Shown here one piece after another: positions 15,580-23,582 of a stretch of 40,675 nt of DNA. This DNA is from Fibrobacter succinogenes. Lineage in GTDB: Bacteria > Fibrobacterota > Fibrobacteria > Fibrobacterales > Fibrobacteraceae. Below the pieces are notes generated by a model, which saw nothing but the letters and a program-made list of their open reading frames with translations, did no database searches and was not told the origin of the DNA. The stretch covers positions 1-40,675 of the forward strand of contig CACWNW010000030.1 in NCBI GenBank assembly GCA_902762305.1, in the 5' to 3' direction. The translations under genes were made by a program, and so were the position numbers. Positions within the stretch are counted from its first letter, which is position 1. Every line of letters begins with the position of its first letter.

Positions 15580-17130
15580 ATGCTGAAACGATTACTTCCT
15601 TTCGTGTTTTTTGCTGTGCCTTTTGCCCTTGCCGCAGAATCCGCTCCTACCGCTGGTTCGCCGGCTCCGGCGGCTCCTGTCGCGAAACAGGCGGCACCCA
15701 AGGCTGCACCCGCAGTTGTCAATCCGGCCGATACCGCCACGACCCGCGAAGTGCCCGTGCGTTACTGGGTCATCGGGGATTCCGTGGAGCAGGAGGCCAT
15801 CTTCGTGAAGATCGAGAAGGATACCGTCTACCTGCGGGCTCCGGACGAATCTACGCAGAAGATTTTCGAGGCCATCTACGAGGCCGAGGCAGCCGCCCTG
15901 CAGAAGAGCAACGGCCAGAAGGTCGAGGAAGAAGACGAATTCGAGGATGACGACAAGGCGGAAGAGAAGAAGCCGGCCGACATCATCATGACGGATGCCG
16001 TGAAGGATTCGCTTGCCGCTCAGTCCGAACTTGATTCTGCCGCGGCCGCCGAGGCGGCAAAGGCTGCGGAAGTTGCCGCCGATGCGGAAGATGACCTTGA
16101 GGCTGCGCTCGAGAAAGAAGAGAAGCGCCTGAAGATGGAAGAGGTCGCGAAGGTCGAAGCCGAAATCCGCGAACGCGAAATCCAGGACAGCCTTGCGAAC
16201 GTGGTCGAGAACCCCTACATCAAGATTTTCCGCCTCGACCTGAAACGCCTCTACAACCTCGAAGACAAGGTGATGATCGACCTTTCGCTCTCGAACTATG
16301 CGGTCCCGGTCGTGAAGGAAGAGGAAGAGACGATAGAACTGTATCCTCCGGGAAAGGCGAACCTGCTCGTGGTATCGAACCCCGAAGCCTGTTCCCTTTT
16401 TGTGAACGGGATTCCGCTCCACCAGATTGCGCCCGACACCATCAAGAACATCAAGCCGGGCAAGTACACCATCTCCGTGATGAGGGTCTTGCGCGACGTG
16501 GAATGGTGGGGAACGAAGACGGTGAAAATCAACGCGGATAGTCTGAACAAGGTCGAAATCGCAGTGGAACGCCCGTCTACGAAGCTTACGCTCAACACGA
16601 ACCCCGAAGCGGTCGAAGTCTATATCGGCGAGGAGCCTTCGGTGAACCACATGCCGGACTATGAAACCGATGTCGTGGTGAACGAAGTCAAGCCGCAGCC
16701 GCAGTTGCAGATATTCTTCCGCAAGGTGGGCTACCGCGATACCTCGATTACTACCGAAGTCAAGGCGTTCATGCCGAATTTCATCAATGTGGAACTGGAA
16801 TCTGTCGACGATGTCGAATACATTCAGGGGCAGAGGGAATTCAACCAGAAGCGCAGCGACCGCCGTGTGGGCAAGGTGTTCCTGTTCAGTTCCATTGCGC
16901 CGATTGTTGCGGGCGGGGTGCTTTGGTACCTGGCAGAACGCAACTGGAGCAACGCCGCCGACAAAAAGCATGAGTACAACCGCTCCGTGTTCGATAGCGA
17001 GAAGGCCCAGCAGCTCATCAAGGACAACCACGACCTGAACAAGCAGGGCGATATCAAGGGTGGCATTGCCGCCGGGCTTGGGGCCCTGGGTATAGGCTTC
17101 CTTGTGGCGGGGATTGTCTTCACCTTCTAG
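15580..17130 (+). CDS. Secreted/envelope protein with PEGA domains and coiled coil
   Basis: This 516-residue protein has a signal peptide (MLKRLLPFVFFAVPFALAAE), then an Ala/Pro-rich linker (about 20-50). A long Glu/Lys/Ala-rich stretch (about 95-215) is a likely coiled coil. Two PEGA-type beta modules follow: NLLVVSNPEACSLFVNGIPL ... IKPGKYTISVMR near 262-310, and LTLNTNPEAVEVYIGEEPS near 332-400. The C terminus has two hydrophobic segments (VFLFSSIAPIVAGGVLWYL and GGIAAGLGALGIGFLVAGIVF) around a charged loop, so it is probably anchored in the membrane. PEGA modules often occur in surface or cell-wall-associated proteins. The following DUF1007 gene begins 13 nt after its stop, so the two probably share a transcript. 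Confidence 0.8.
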   Translation: MLKRLLPFVFFAVPFALAAESAPTAGSPAPAAPVAKQAAPKAAPAVVNPADTATTREVPVRYWVIGDSVEQEAIFVKIEKDTVYLRAPDESTQKIFEAIYEAEAAALQKSNGQKVEEEDEFEDDDKAEEKKPADIIMTDAVKDSLAAQSELDSAAAAEAAKAAEVAADAEDDLEAALEKEEKRLKMEEVAKVEAEIREREIQDSLANVVENPYIKIFRLDLKRLYNLEDKVMIDLSLSNYAVPVVKEEEETIELYPPGKANLLVVSNPEACSLFVNGIPLHQIAPDTIKNIKPGKYTISVMRVLRDVEWWGTKTVKINADSLNKVEIAVERPSTKLTLNTNPEAVEVYIGEEPSVNHMPDYETDVVVNEVKPQPQLQIFFRKVGYRDTSITTEVKAFMPNFINVELESVDDVEYIQGQREFNQKRSDRRVGKVFLFSSIAPIVAGGVLWYLAERNWSNAADKKHEYNRSVFDSEKAQQLIKDNHDLNKQGDIKGGIAAGLGALGIGFLVAGIVFTF

Positions 17131-17143
17131 CGGGATTTTTCCG

Positions 17144-17731
17144 ATGCGCAAATGGCTTTTTGCTTTTGTCCTGGCTTTCCTTGCGGGCCAGGCTTTTGCG
17201 CATCCGCACGTGTTTGCCGACGTCAAGGTGAAGGTCCTGTACGACCAGGCCGGTTTCTGCGGAATCCGCAACCATTGGGTTTTCGACGAGATTTACAGTG
17301 CCGGGATGGTGGCATCGGTCGACAAGAACGGTGACGGCAAGTTGTCGCCGAAAGAGGGTAAAGGCCTCGAGGCTGCCATTCTGGACCCGATTGCGGAAAA
17401 AAACTATTACAATTACGTGCTGGCGGGTTCGGATTTCTTGAAGGTCGCCCGTATCAAGGATTTCAAGGCGACGTTTGCGAAGGGCAAGCTCGTACTCGAT
17501 TTCGTGTCGGAATTCTCGATGCCGGTGGGCCCGGACTGGACGATGCTCGTAGTCGTGGTGAGCGACCCGTCGAACTACATCCAGATGACATCCGACATGG
17601 AGAATGCGGAAGTCGATTCCCCCGCGACAATCGAGGTCGAATACTTTTCTGACGCGCTTGACGGCCTTACTCTTTTTAGGGCGTTCCGGTCCGAAATAGA
17701 GGGACTGTACCTGAGATACAAGAAGAAATAG
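17144..17731 (+). CDS. DUF1007-family periplasmic protein with an EF-hand loop
   Basis: This 195-residue protein has a signal peptide (MRKWLFAFVLAFLAGQAFA) followed by HPHVFADVKVKVLYDQ, the hallmark start of DUF1007 proteins. That family is often encoded near metal transporters and its role is unsettled. A perfect EF-hand loop, DKNGDGKLSPKE (about residues 63-74), predicts calcium binding. The rest is beta-rich. The open frame extends back to 17102 inside the previous gene, but the ATG at 17144 starts the signal peptide and is preferred. It directly follows the PEGA-domain gene; no metal transporter is adjacent. Confidence 0.82.
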   Translation: MRKWLFAFVLAFLAGQAFAHPHVFADVKVKVLYDQAGFCGIRNHWVFDEIYSAGMVASVDKNGDGKLSPKEGKGLEAAILDPIAEKNYYNYVLAGSDFLKVARIKDFKATFAKGKLVLDFVSEFSMPVGPDWTMLVVVVSDPSNYIQMTSDMENAEVDSPATIEVEYFSDALDGLTLFRAFRSEIEGLYLRYKKK

Positions 17732-17908
17732 TTTTTATTCCAGGCCTTTGTCTTCTGTCGCCTATAAACTGGCTGCAAAATTCAAATCAAGGTGAAATTT
17801 TCATAGATTGTGATGGGGAATAGCCGGAATATGTTTCCGATAGATTAAATTAGTTGAAATTCCTCACAGGCGTGTAATACAGGACTCCACATAGGTGCGA
17901 TAATAATC

Positions 17909-17914
17909 TAAATT
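17909..17914 (+). promoter_or_regulatory. Putative -10 box, gene at 17922 (leaderless arrangement)
   Basis: TAAATT lies 7 nt upstream of the ATG with no Shine-Dalgarno between. The rest of the 190-nt spacer after the DUF1007 gene shows nothing notable. Confidence 0.35.
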
Positions 17915-17921
17915 CGTATAT

Positions 17922-18848
17922 ATGCGGAGAATTTTTGTTTCTGTCTTTTTTGCAGTGGCGTCTGTCCTGGCTCAGGAGGCGCCTGTATCTGTTTCTCAGG
18001 AACCTGTTTCGCAGGATTCTGTAACCCCGTCGGTTTCGCAGAATACTGCGACGACTGCGCCCGCTGCCCCCAAGGCGGTAGAGCCTGCGCCTGATTCGGC
18101 AGCCTTGGCTGTCAAACTTACTGAACCGGATTCCGTGAAGGTGGAAAAGGCCCCTGCGGATTCGGTGAAGAAGGGCGGGCTTCTGGATGCGCTTTTCCCG
18201 GTCCAACCGGACGAGATGATTTCGAAGGGGCATGCCTATGCCGGTGCGACGCTTTCGCTTATCCAGGCGAACACCGAGGACGATGCTCTGAACATCCTTA
18301 TCGGCGATGTCTACGAGGCCTACGGCTACACGTTCACGGTGGAGGCCTTTGGCGGGTACTTTTTCCGAGACGCGATGGCAATCGGCGTGCGGGCCGGCTA
18401 TTCGCGCACCTGGTTCGATATAGACTTCTCGATTCTCGAGGACTTGATGGATGTCAAGGAACACCGCAAGTACGTGAGCAACGGGTTCTTCGTGCAGCCG
18501 CTCCTGAAAAATTACCTGAAGGTGCTCGATTCCCGCCTGTTCTACCTCTTCAACGAGACCTCCATCATGGTGGAGTATTCCTACGGTATTTCGCAGACGG
18601 ATAACGGCGAGGATATGAAGAAGACGCGCAACAGGGGCTGGTCTATCGAGGCGGGTATCAATCCGGGTATCTGCGTGATGGTGCTGAACCGTATCGCGTT
18701 CGAAACTTCCGTCGGGCTTCTGGGCCTGAGTTCGAGCATTGTCGATGTGGAAGAGAACAACGAGACGAAGAGCCGTGTCGTGTACAATGTCGTGAATTTT
18801 ACCATCAACCTCCTGGCGCTTAAATTCTCGCTGGTGACGTTCTTCTAA
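17922..18848 (+). CDS. Probable outer-membrane beta-barrel protein
   Basis: This 308-residue protein has a signal peptide (MRRIFVSVFFAVASVLAQ), then a low-complexity Pro/Ala/Ser/Val stretch to about residue 85. The remaining ~220 residues alternate polar and aromatic/aliphatic residues in strand-like blocks (GHAYAGATLSLIQA, YTFTVEAFGGYFF, MAIGVRAGYSRTWF, SIMVEYSYGISQT, FTINLLALKFSLVTFF). The protein ends in Phe, which is common for barrel proteins. No specific family is recognised. It is the first gene of a run with the two PCMD-like lipoproteins (10 nt and 0 nt gaps), so it may be their outer-membrane partner. Confidence 0.7.
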   Translation: MRRIFVSVFFAVASVLAQEAPVSVSQEPVSQDSVTPSVSQNTATTAPAAPKAVEPAPDSAALAVKLTEPDSVKVEKAPADSVKKGGLLDALFPVQPDEMISKGHAYAGATLSLIQANTEDDALNILIGDVYEAYGYTFTVEAFGGYFFRDAMAIGVRAGYSRTWFDIDFSILEDLMDVKEHRKYVSNGFFVQPLLKNYLKVLDSRLFYLFNETSIMVEYSYGISQTDNGEDMKKTRNRGWSIEAGINPGICVMVLNRIAFETSVGLLGLSSSIVDVEENNETKSRVVYNVVNFTINLLALKFSLVTFF

Positions 18849-18858
18849 GGGGGCCTAG

Positions 18859-20517
18859 ATGAAGTTCGATCTTTTGAAAAAGAAATTGGTTGTCGCGGGG
18901 GCGCTGTGCGCATTCGCGTTTTGCCTGTGTTCTTGTGACGGTGGGCCCAGTGTCCCGGTAATCCCTCCTAATGCATATGATTTCCTTGAAGATATGGACG
19001 ATGCGGAAATCGATGTGGAATCGCATTCTATTGTGCTCCCGGAAGGTGTGGATTCCTTCACGGTGGACAATGTCGCGGCTTTGGGCGGAAGTTCGTGCTA
19101 CCTTGCTCTGGACGATGACCCTGTGGACCCCGAAATCGACTGGGATAGCGAGGTGTCGACAGGAACGACGCTCGGTGTCGATGAAGACGGCCTGAACCTG
19201 GTCATTCTCGATGGCGATAAGCGCGTTGTCGCCGTGTGGCATGTGAGCCGCGCCAAAAAGAAGTCTTCCAGCAGCACGAAGAAGTCCTCTTCGAGCGCAA
19301 AGGCCGCGTCCAGTTCCAGCGAAAGCGAAGAATCCTCGAGCAGCAAGAAGGAGCCGGCGAGTTCGGCTGCGGAATCCAGCTCGTCGCAGGAGGAATCGTC
19401 CTCGTCGGAAGAGACGGTGTCTTCGAGCGAAGAACCCGCCGAAAGTTCCTCTAGCGTGGAAGAGCCTTCTTCTAGCAGTGTCGAGCAGTCCTCGAGCAGC
19501 GAGGAATCGTCCAGCAGTGTGGAAGAATCTTCCAGCAGCGAGACTCCCGCATCTAGCGCGAATGTGGCCGTGAAACTGTCCGAGCTTTCTGTCGCGAAGG
19601 GGACGGTCTCGGTGAAGGATTCGTTTGTGTACGTGGAACTGCCCTATGGGACGAACCTCACGAGGGTGGAACTTTTGCCCCTCGACACGGTGAACGACTT
19701 GCGCCGGCCGGTAGAAATGGAATTTGCGGACGATGAAGGCAACGTTGCCACCTACAGCGTGGTTGCCGGCGTGCAGTTGCCCGGTTCGAATTTCAGTGCC
19801 CGCGATGATTTCTGGGCGACTACGAGCGATGCGATGGCGACAAAGAAGACTGCTGCGGCAATTACGGTCTCGTCGTCGGCGAATCTTGAATTTGATGGCG
19901 GTACGGCGACAATAACGACCCGCGAGGTTGAGGGCTCGCTTGTGATTATTGACGGCAGTTGGAAGATGGCGGGCGGCTTCTACTTTAGCGGGGAATACGC
20001 GGGCACGACGGCGCTCGATATTTACCAGCAGGGCTATACGAGCGGGACGCCTTCGACAGGCGATTCTTACATCGCAAGGGACATGACCTTCGGCAAGCCC
20101 TTTACGGCGCGCCCTACAGCTTTCACGGTAAAGTATTCCTACATCCATAAAGCCAATACGTCCACGAATTACCCGCAGAAGAGCCTCGTGTACGTGATGC
20201 TCGTTGGGAAAAACGGCAAGGTGGTCGCGACGGGCGCCTTCTCGGACAGCGAGAGCGTCGAGATGAATACCCGCACGGTGAAACTTTCCTACGGCAAGGA
20301 CCCGTTCGGGCTCCTGGATGGCGGCTATGCGGTTGCGGAAGGCCTTACGCTTGGCAAGGGCGACGAGGATGTTACCTCCATTCACGTGATGTTCGCTTCT
20401 TCTGCATACGCTCATGTCGTAAGCGGCGGAACGGCGGGTAATTCGGGCAAGTACCGTGGCGGCGAAAATTCGGCGCTCGTGCTCGACGAATTTAAACTGG
20501 AATACCTGGGGGAATAA
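18859..20517 (+). CDS. Surface lipoprotein with Ser-rich linker and PCMD-like domain
   Basis: This 552-residue protein has a lipoprotein signal peptide (lipobox-like CLCSC near residue 18-22), a small N-terminal beta domain, and a long Ser/Glu/Lys linker at about residues 132-233. The C-terminal domain of about 310 residues has LPGSNFSARDDFW and FGKPFTARPTAFTVKYSY, which resemble the putative carbohydrate metabolism domain (PCMD, PF13201) of Bacteroides-type surface proteins. The Ser linkers are typical of Fibrobacter secreted proteins. A role in binding or processing glycan at the cell surface is inferred. AAGGGGG upstream of the ATG is a strong ribosome-binding site, 10 nt after the barrel gene. 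It is paralogous to the next gene. Confidence 0.8.
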   Translation: MKFDLLKKKLVVAGALCAFAFCLCSCDGGPSVPVIPPNAYDFLEDMDDAEIDVESHSIVLPEGVDSFTVDNVAALGGSSCYLALDDDPVDPEIDWDSEVSTGTTLGVDEDGLNLVILDGDKRVVAVWHVSRAKKKSSSSTKKSSSSAKAASSSSESEESSSSKKEPASSAAESSSSQEESSSSEETVSSSEEPAESSSSVEEPSSSSVEQSSSSEESSSSVEESSSSETPASSANVAVKLSELSVAKGTVSVKDSFVYVELPYGTNLTRVELLPLDTVNDLRRPVEMEFADDEGNVATYSVVAGVQLPGSNFSARDDFWATTSDAMATKKTAAAITVSSSANLEFDGGTATITTREVEGSLVIIDGSWKMAGGFYFSGEYAGTTALDIYQQGYTSGTPSTGDSYIARDMTFGKPFTARPTAFTVKYSYIHKANTSTNYPQKSLVYVMLVGKNGKVVATGAFSDSESVEMNTRTVKLSYGKDPFGLLDGGYAVAEGLTLGKGDEDVTSIHVMFASSAYAHVVSGGTAGNSGKYRGGENSALVLDEFKLEYLGE

Positions 20518-22305
20518 ATGAAGAAGTTTGCTGCTTTGCCTCTTGAATTCCTGTTCGCCATTTGTACGGCGTTGCTCGTTTTGGCGGGCTGTACGGCGGA
20601 CTACGATACGTTCGGTGCGTCCGATTACCACAAGATGAATGAAATCGGCTTCGAGGAACAGGACGGGAATCCGTCCATATACGAGTCAGAACGCAAGATT
20701 GTCGTCTCGCTTGCAGAAATTCCCGATAGCCTCGATACGTGGGATTCCGTGACCATCGGTAACCTGGATATCAGCTCCATGGCGACGCTCCACCTGGTGA
20801 CGAGCAAGTTCAAGGAATTCCCCGAAGATTCCGTCGCTATCGATTCCCTCGCGCAGGAAGTCTCGTATTCCAAGGACCGCCTGCGTGAAGGCGACAAGCT
20901 CCGCATTCCTTCGAGCGCGGTCATCTATGTGGTGGTCGTTTCGGAGAGCGGCATTCCCGACCTGTGGCAGATAGCCTTCGAAATTCCCGAGAAGCCGGAA
21001 GTTTCGAGCAGCAGCAAGGACGAAGACCCGGAGGATGATCCGGAAGAAGACACCGGCAAGTCCTCTGCTGGCAAGAATTCCGACTCCAGTTCGTCTTCTG
21101 CGAAGGATTCGGACAAGTCCTCGTCTTCGGGCAAGTCGTCTTCTTCCAGTAAGGGCGGCGATTCCAGCAGCAGCAAGGGCTCCGATAATAATTCGGCAAG
21201 CAGCGAGAGCAGTTCTTCGGCAGGTGGCGAAGAACCGGAATCTTCTTCTTCAGAAATTCCGGCAGATGCACCGAAGCTCCTCAAGATATCGGTTGGTGAA
21301 GGCAACGTTGTCGGCAATATAGACCAGGACGCAGGGACGGTGTTCTTGGATATGGATTATGCGACGGATTTGGACCTCCGCAATTTGGTGGTCAAGTCGC
21401 TCGAAGTTTCCGAAGGCGCTAAAGTGAATATCCAGAAGGGAAAATCCTACGACTTTACGCATGGCTACAAGGTTACGCTTACGAGTGACGGCGGCGAGCG
21501 GACCTATACCGTGAAGGCCGGCTACCAGTATCCGGGCAGCGATTTCAACCACTGGGTGAAGGATGCGTTTAACAACAAGAACGACATCAACGGCTGGGAC
21601 AACGGTAACAACGATGCCATATCTTCGACCAAGACGCTTACTGTGAACGAGAATGAAGAAGTTATCAAGATGGAGTCGATAAATGCCTCTATTTTAGGCA
21701 TAGGCCGCTTTGCGAGTGGCAACATGTTTATCGGCTATTTCAATCCCAAGGGCGTAGGCACGCTCAAGTTGACTGGCTACGATGACGGCAACGAACTCAT
21801 CGATTTCGGCAGGCCGTTCTATGGCCGCCCGAAGTTTGTGGAGTTCGACGTGAAGTACGATGGCAAGAAGGATTCCTGCGACCTCTATGTGATTCTCGAA
21901 AACCGCAGCCGCACGAGCAACGAGGGCAAGAACCAGTACAGGACATCCAGCGACGTGAATACGATGGTCGCCTCTGCCTGGTACCGCGCGACGACGGTCG
22001 AAAGCGAAGATGACCCGGACGTGGTCTCCATTACCGATGCGAAGCGCTCGGGCTACAAGACCATACGCCTTGCCCTCAAGTACGGGGAACCCCTGGAAGG
22101 CTCGCCGATTTTCAATTCCAGCGTCTTTAACTCAAAACTGAAGAATTCTGCCGGAATCAACAATTCCATGGTCCGGACCGATTCTCCCGACGATTTCGCC
22201 GTGACGCATATCCGCGTTGTCGTGGCCTCCAGTGCGCTCGGAAACGTCTATAAGGGGACGGTCGGGGCGACTCTTTGGGTTGACGAGATGCGTCTCTTTT
22301 ACTGA
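20518..22305 (+). CDS. Surface lipoprotein with Ser-rich linker and PCMD-like domain (paralog)
   Basis: This 595-residue paralog of the preceding protein begins immediately after its TAA. The lipobox LVLAGC (Cys about residue 23) marks a lipoprotein. An N-terminal domain (about 30-155) is followed by a Ser/Lys/Asp-rich linker (about 160-245), a short beta repeat (LLKISVGEGNVVGNIDQD ...), and the PCMD-like domain with YPGSDFNHWVKDAF and FGRPFYGRPKFVEFDVKY. The order of parts is the same as in the first copy, but the N-terminal domains and linkers have diverged widely. Together with the barrel protein this looks like a surface glycan-handling unit; the substrate cannot be read from sequence. 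Confidence 0.8.
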   Translation: MKKFAALPLEFLFAICTALLVLAGCTADYDTFGASDYHKMNEIGFEEQDGNPSIYESERKIVVSLAEIPDSLDTWDSVTIGNLDISSMATLHLVTSKFKEFPEDSVAIDSLAQEVSYSKDRLREGDKLRIPSSAVIYVVVVSESGIPDLWQIAFEIPEKPEVSSSSKDEDPEDDPEEDTGKSSAGKNSDSSSSSAKDSDKSSSSGKSSSSSKGGDSSSSKGSDNNSASSESSSSAGGEEPESSSSEIPADAPKLLKISVGEGNVVGNIDQDAGTVFLDMDYATDLDLRNLVVKSLEVSEGAKVNIQKGKSYDFTHGYKVTLTSDGGERTYTVKAGYQYPGSDFNHWVKDAFNNKNDINGWDNGNNDAISSTKTLTVNENEEVIKMESINASILGIGRFASGNMFIGYFNPKGVGTLKLTGYDDGNELIDFGRPFYGRPKFVEFDVKYDGKKDSCDLYVILENRSRTSNEGKNQYRTSSDVNTMVASAWYRATTVESEDDPDVVSITDAKRSGYKTIRLALKYGEPLEGSPIFNSSVFNSKLKNSAGINNSMVRTDSPDDFAVTHIRVVVASSALGNVYKGTVGATLWVDEMRLFY

Positions 22306-22349
22306 TGCCCGGGAATTTGCTATTTTAAGGGAAAAAAACGGAGATTCTT

Positions 22350-22673
22350 ATGTCTGCTATACACCTGACCGCAGAAAATTTTGACAAGGCCATCACCTCT
22401 GGCCAGCTGGTCTTCGTAGACTTCTGGGCCACCTGGTGCCGTCCGTGCATGATGATGGGCCCGATCGTGGATGAGCTCGCCGATGAATATGCCGGCAAGG
22501 CCATTATCGCCAAGATGAACGTGGATGATGATGGTGCGAAGGACATCTGCGCCCGTTTCGGCATTACGAACATTCCGAACATGAAGCTGTTCAGGAACGG
22601 CGTGGAAGTCGACAACGTGGTGGGTGCCGTACCCAAGGCGACCGTTAAGGGCGTCATCGACCGCAATCTCTAA
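22350..22673 (+). CDS. trxA: Thioredoxin
   Basis: This 107-residue protein has the thioredoxin fold: FVDFWATWCRPC with active-site Cys30 and Cys33 (CRPC in place of the common CGPC), the cis-Pro in FGITNIPNMKLF, and a final glycine-poor helix. It has no signal peptide, so it is a cytosolic disulfide reductant. Arg in the CxxC motif may shift the redox potential. ACGGAGA 7 nt before the ATG is a good ribosome-binding site. It lies 44 nt after the lipoprotein pair but is probably an independent unit. A hairpin-rich repeat element follows. Confidence 0.93.
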   Translation: MSAIHLTAENFDKAITSGQLVFVDFWATWCRPCMMMGPIVDELADEYAGKAIIAKMNVDDDGAKDICARFGITNIPNMKLFRNGVEVDNVVGAVPKATVKGVIDRNL

Positions 22674-22689
22674 TCTAAGGTCTAGAAGA

Positions 22690-22777
22690 GTCATCCTGGG
22701 CGGAGTGCGCAGCACGAAGTCGAAGGATCCAGATGTGAAAGTGAAAAACTGGATTCTTCGCTAATGCACAGAATGAC
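22690..22777. repeat. 88-bp palindromic dispersed element
   Basis: The outer arms are GTCATCCTG (22690-22698) and CAGAATGAC (22769-22777). The inner stem is CGAAGGATCCAG (22721-22732) with CTGGATTCTTCG (22749-22760), with one G-T pair. The same inner stem occurs at 28594-28629 and arm pieces at 8572-8625, so this looks like a small non-autonomous or REP-like element. It may also act as the thioredoxin terminator. Confidence 0.65.
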
Positions 22778-22789
22778 CTGACTATTATT

Positions 22790-23581
22790 ATGCTTACTAA
22801 ACGTTTGATTGTTTGCCTCGACGTCCGCAACCGCAAGGTCACGAAGGGTGTCAAGTTCAAGGGAAATATCGATATCGGCGACCCCGTAGAGATGGGGGCG
22901 CAGTACAGTGCCGACGGTGTCGACGAACTGGTGTTTTACGATATTACGGCGAGTGCCGAGAACCGCCCGTGCGACATGGAGATGATCCGCCAGATTGCAA
23001 AGCGCGTGTTTATCCCGTTTGCGGTGGGTGGCGGTATCCGCAACCTCGACGACATGCACGAGGCCCTGTTGGCCGGTGCCGAGAAGGTGAGCGTGAACAG
23101 CCTTGCCGTGCTGCACCCTGAAATTATTGCCGACGGTGCGAAGGCCTTTGGGCGCCAGTGCGTGGTGCTCGGCATGGACGCGAAGTTCGTGGGCGTTTCG
23201 GACAAGTTTAAGAGCGGATACGAGGTGTATATCCGCGGTGGCCGCCAGGCCATGGGCATCGACGCCGTCGAATGGGCCAAGAAGGCTGAAGATTTGGGCG
23301 TTGGCGAAATCTGCCTGAACGCCATTGATACGGACGGTGTCCGCAATGGTTACGAATTGAACATCACCGACCAGGTGGCGCGTGCCGTGCAGGTGCCCGT
23401 GATTGCGAGTGGTGGCGCCGGGACTCCGGCACATATTGTGGATTTGTTCCGCAAAACATCTGCCGATGCGGCGCTGGTGGCGTCGATGGTGCACTTTGGC
23501 GATTACACCGTACCCGGAATCAAGTCCGAAATGCTCGCTGCGGGAATCCCGGTGCGCAAGAAGATGAACGGCGAGGTGTAG
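22790..23581 (+). CDS. hisF: Imidazole glycerol phosphate synthase subunit HisF
   Basis: HisF is the cyclase subunit that, with HisH, makes imidazole-glycerol phosphate and AICAR in histidine biosynthesis. The 263-residue (beta/alpha)8 barrel has Asp11 in CLDVRN and the second catalytic Asp in VVLGMDAK (about residue 130). The phosphate-binding loops PFAVGGGIRN and IASGGAGTP are present, plus LNAIDTDGVRNGYEL. The length is normal. hisH, hisA and the rest of the his operon are not beside it; hisC and hisN lie 6 kb away, so the pathway genes are scattered. tldD begins 1 nt after its stop. Confidence 0.96.
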   Translation: MLTKRLIVCLDVRNRKVTKGVKFKGNIDIGDPVEMGAQYSADGVDELVFYDITASAENRPCDMEMIRQIAKRVFIPFAVGGGIRNLDDMHEALLAGAEKVSVNSLAVLHPEIIADGAKAFGRQCVVLGMDAKFVGVSDKFKSGYEVYIRGGRQAMGIDAVEWAKKAEDLGVGEICLNAIDTDGVRNGYELNITDQVARAVQVPVIASGGAGTPAHIVDLFRKTSADAALVASMVHFGDYTVPGIKSEMLAAGIPVRKKMNGEV

Positions 23582-23582
23582 C

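Noticed and set aside
15592-17271. 559-codon antisense frame opposite the PEGA-domain gene
   Set aside because: The plus-strand gene has signal peptide, domains and normal codon use; the antisense frame has His/Arg/Val-rich composition and no domain.
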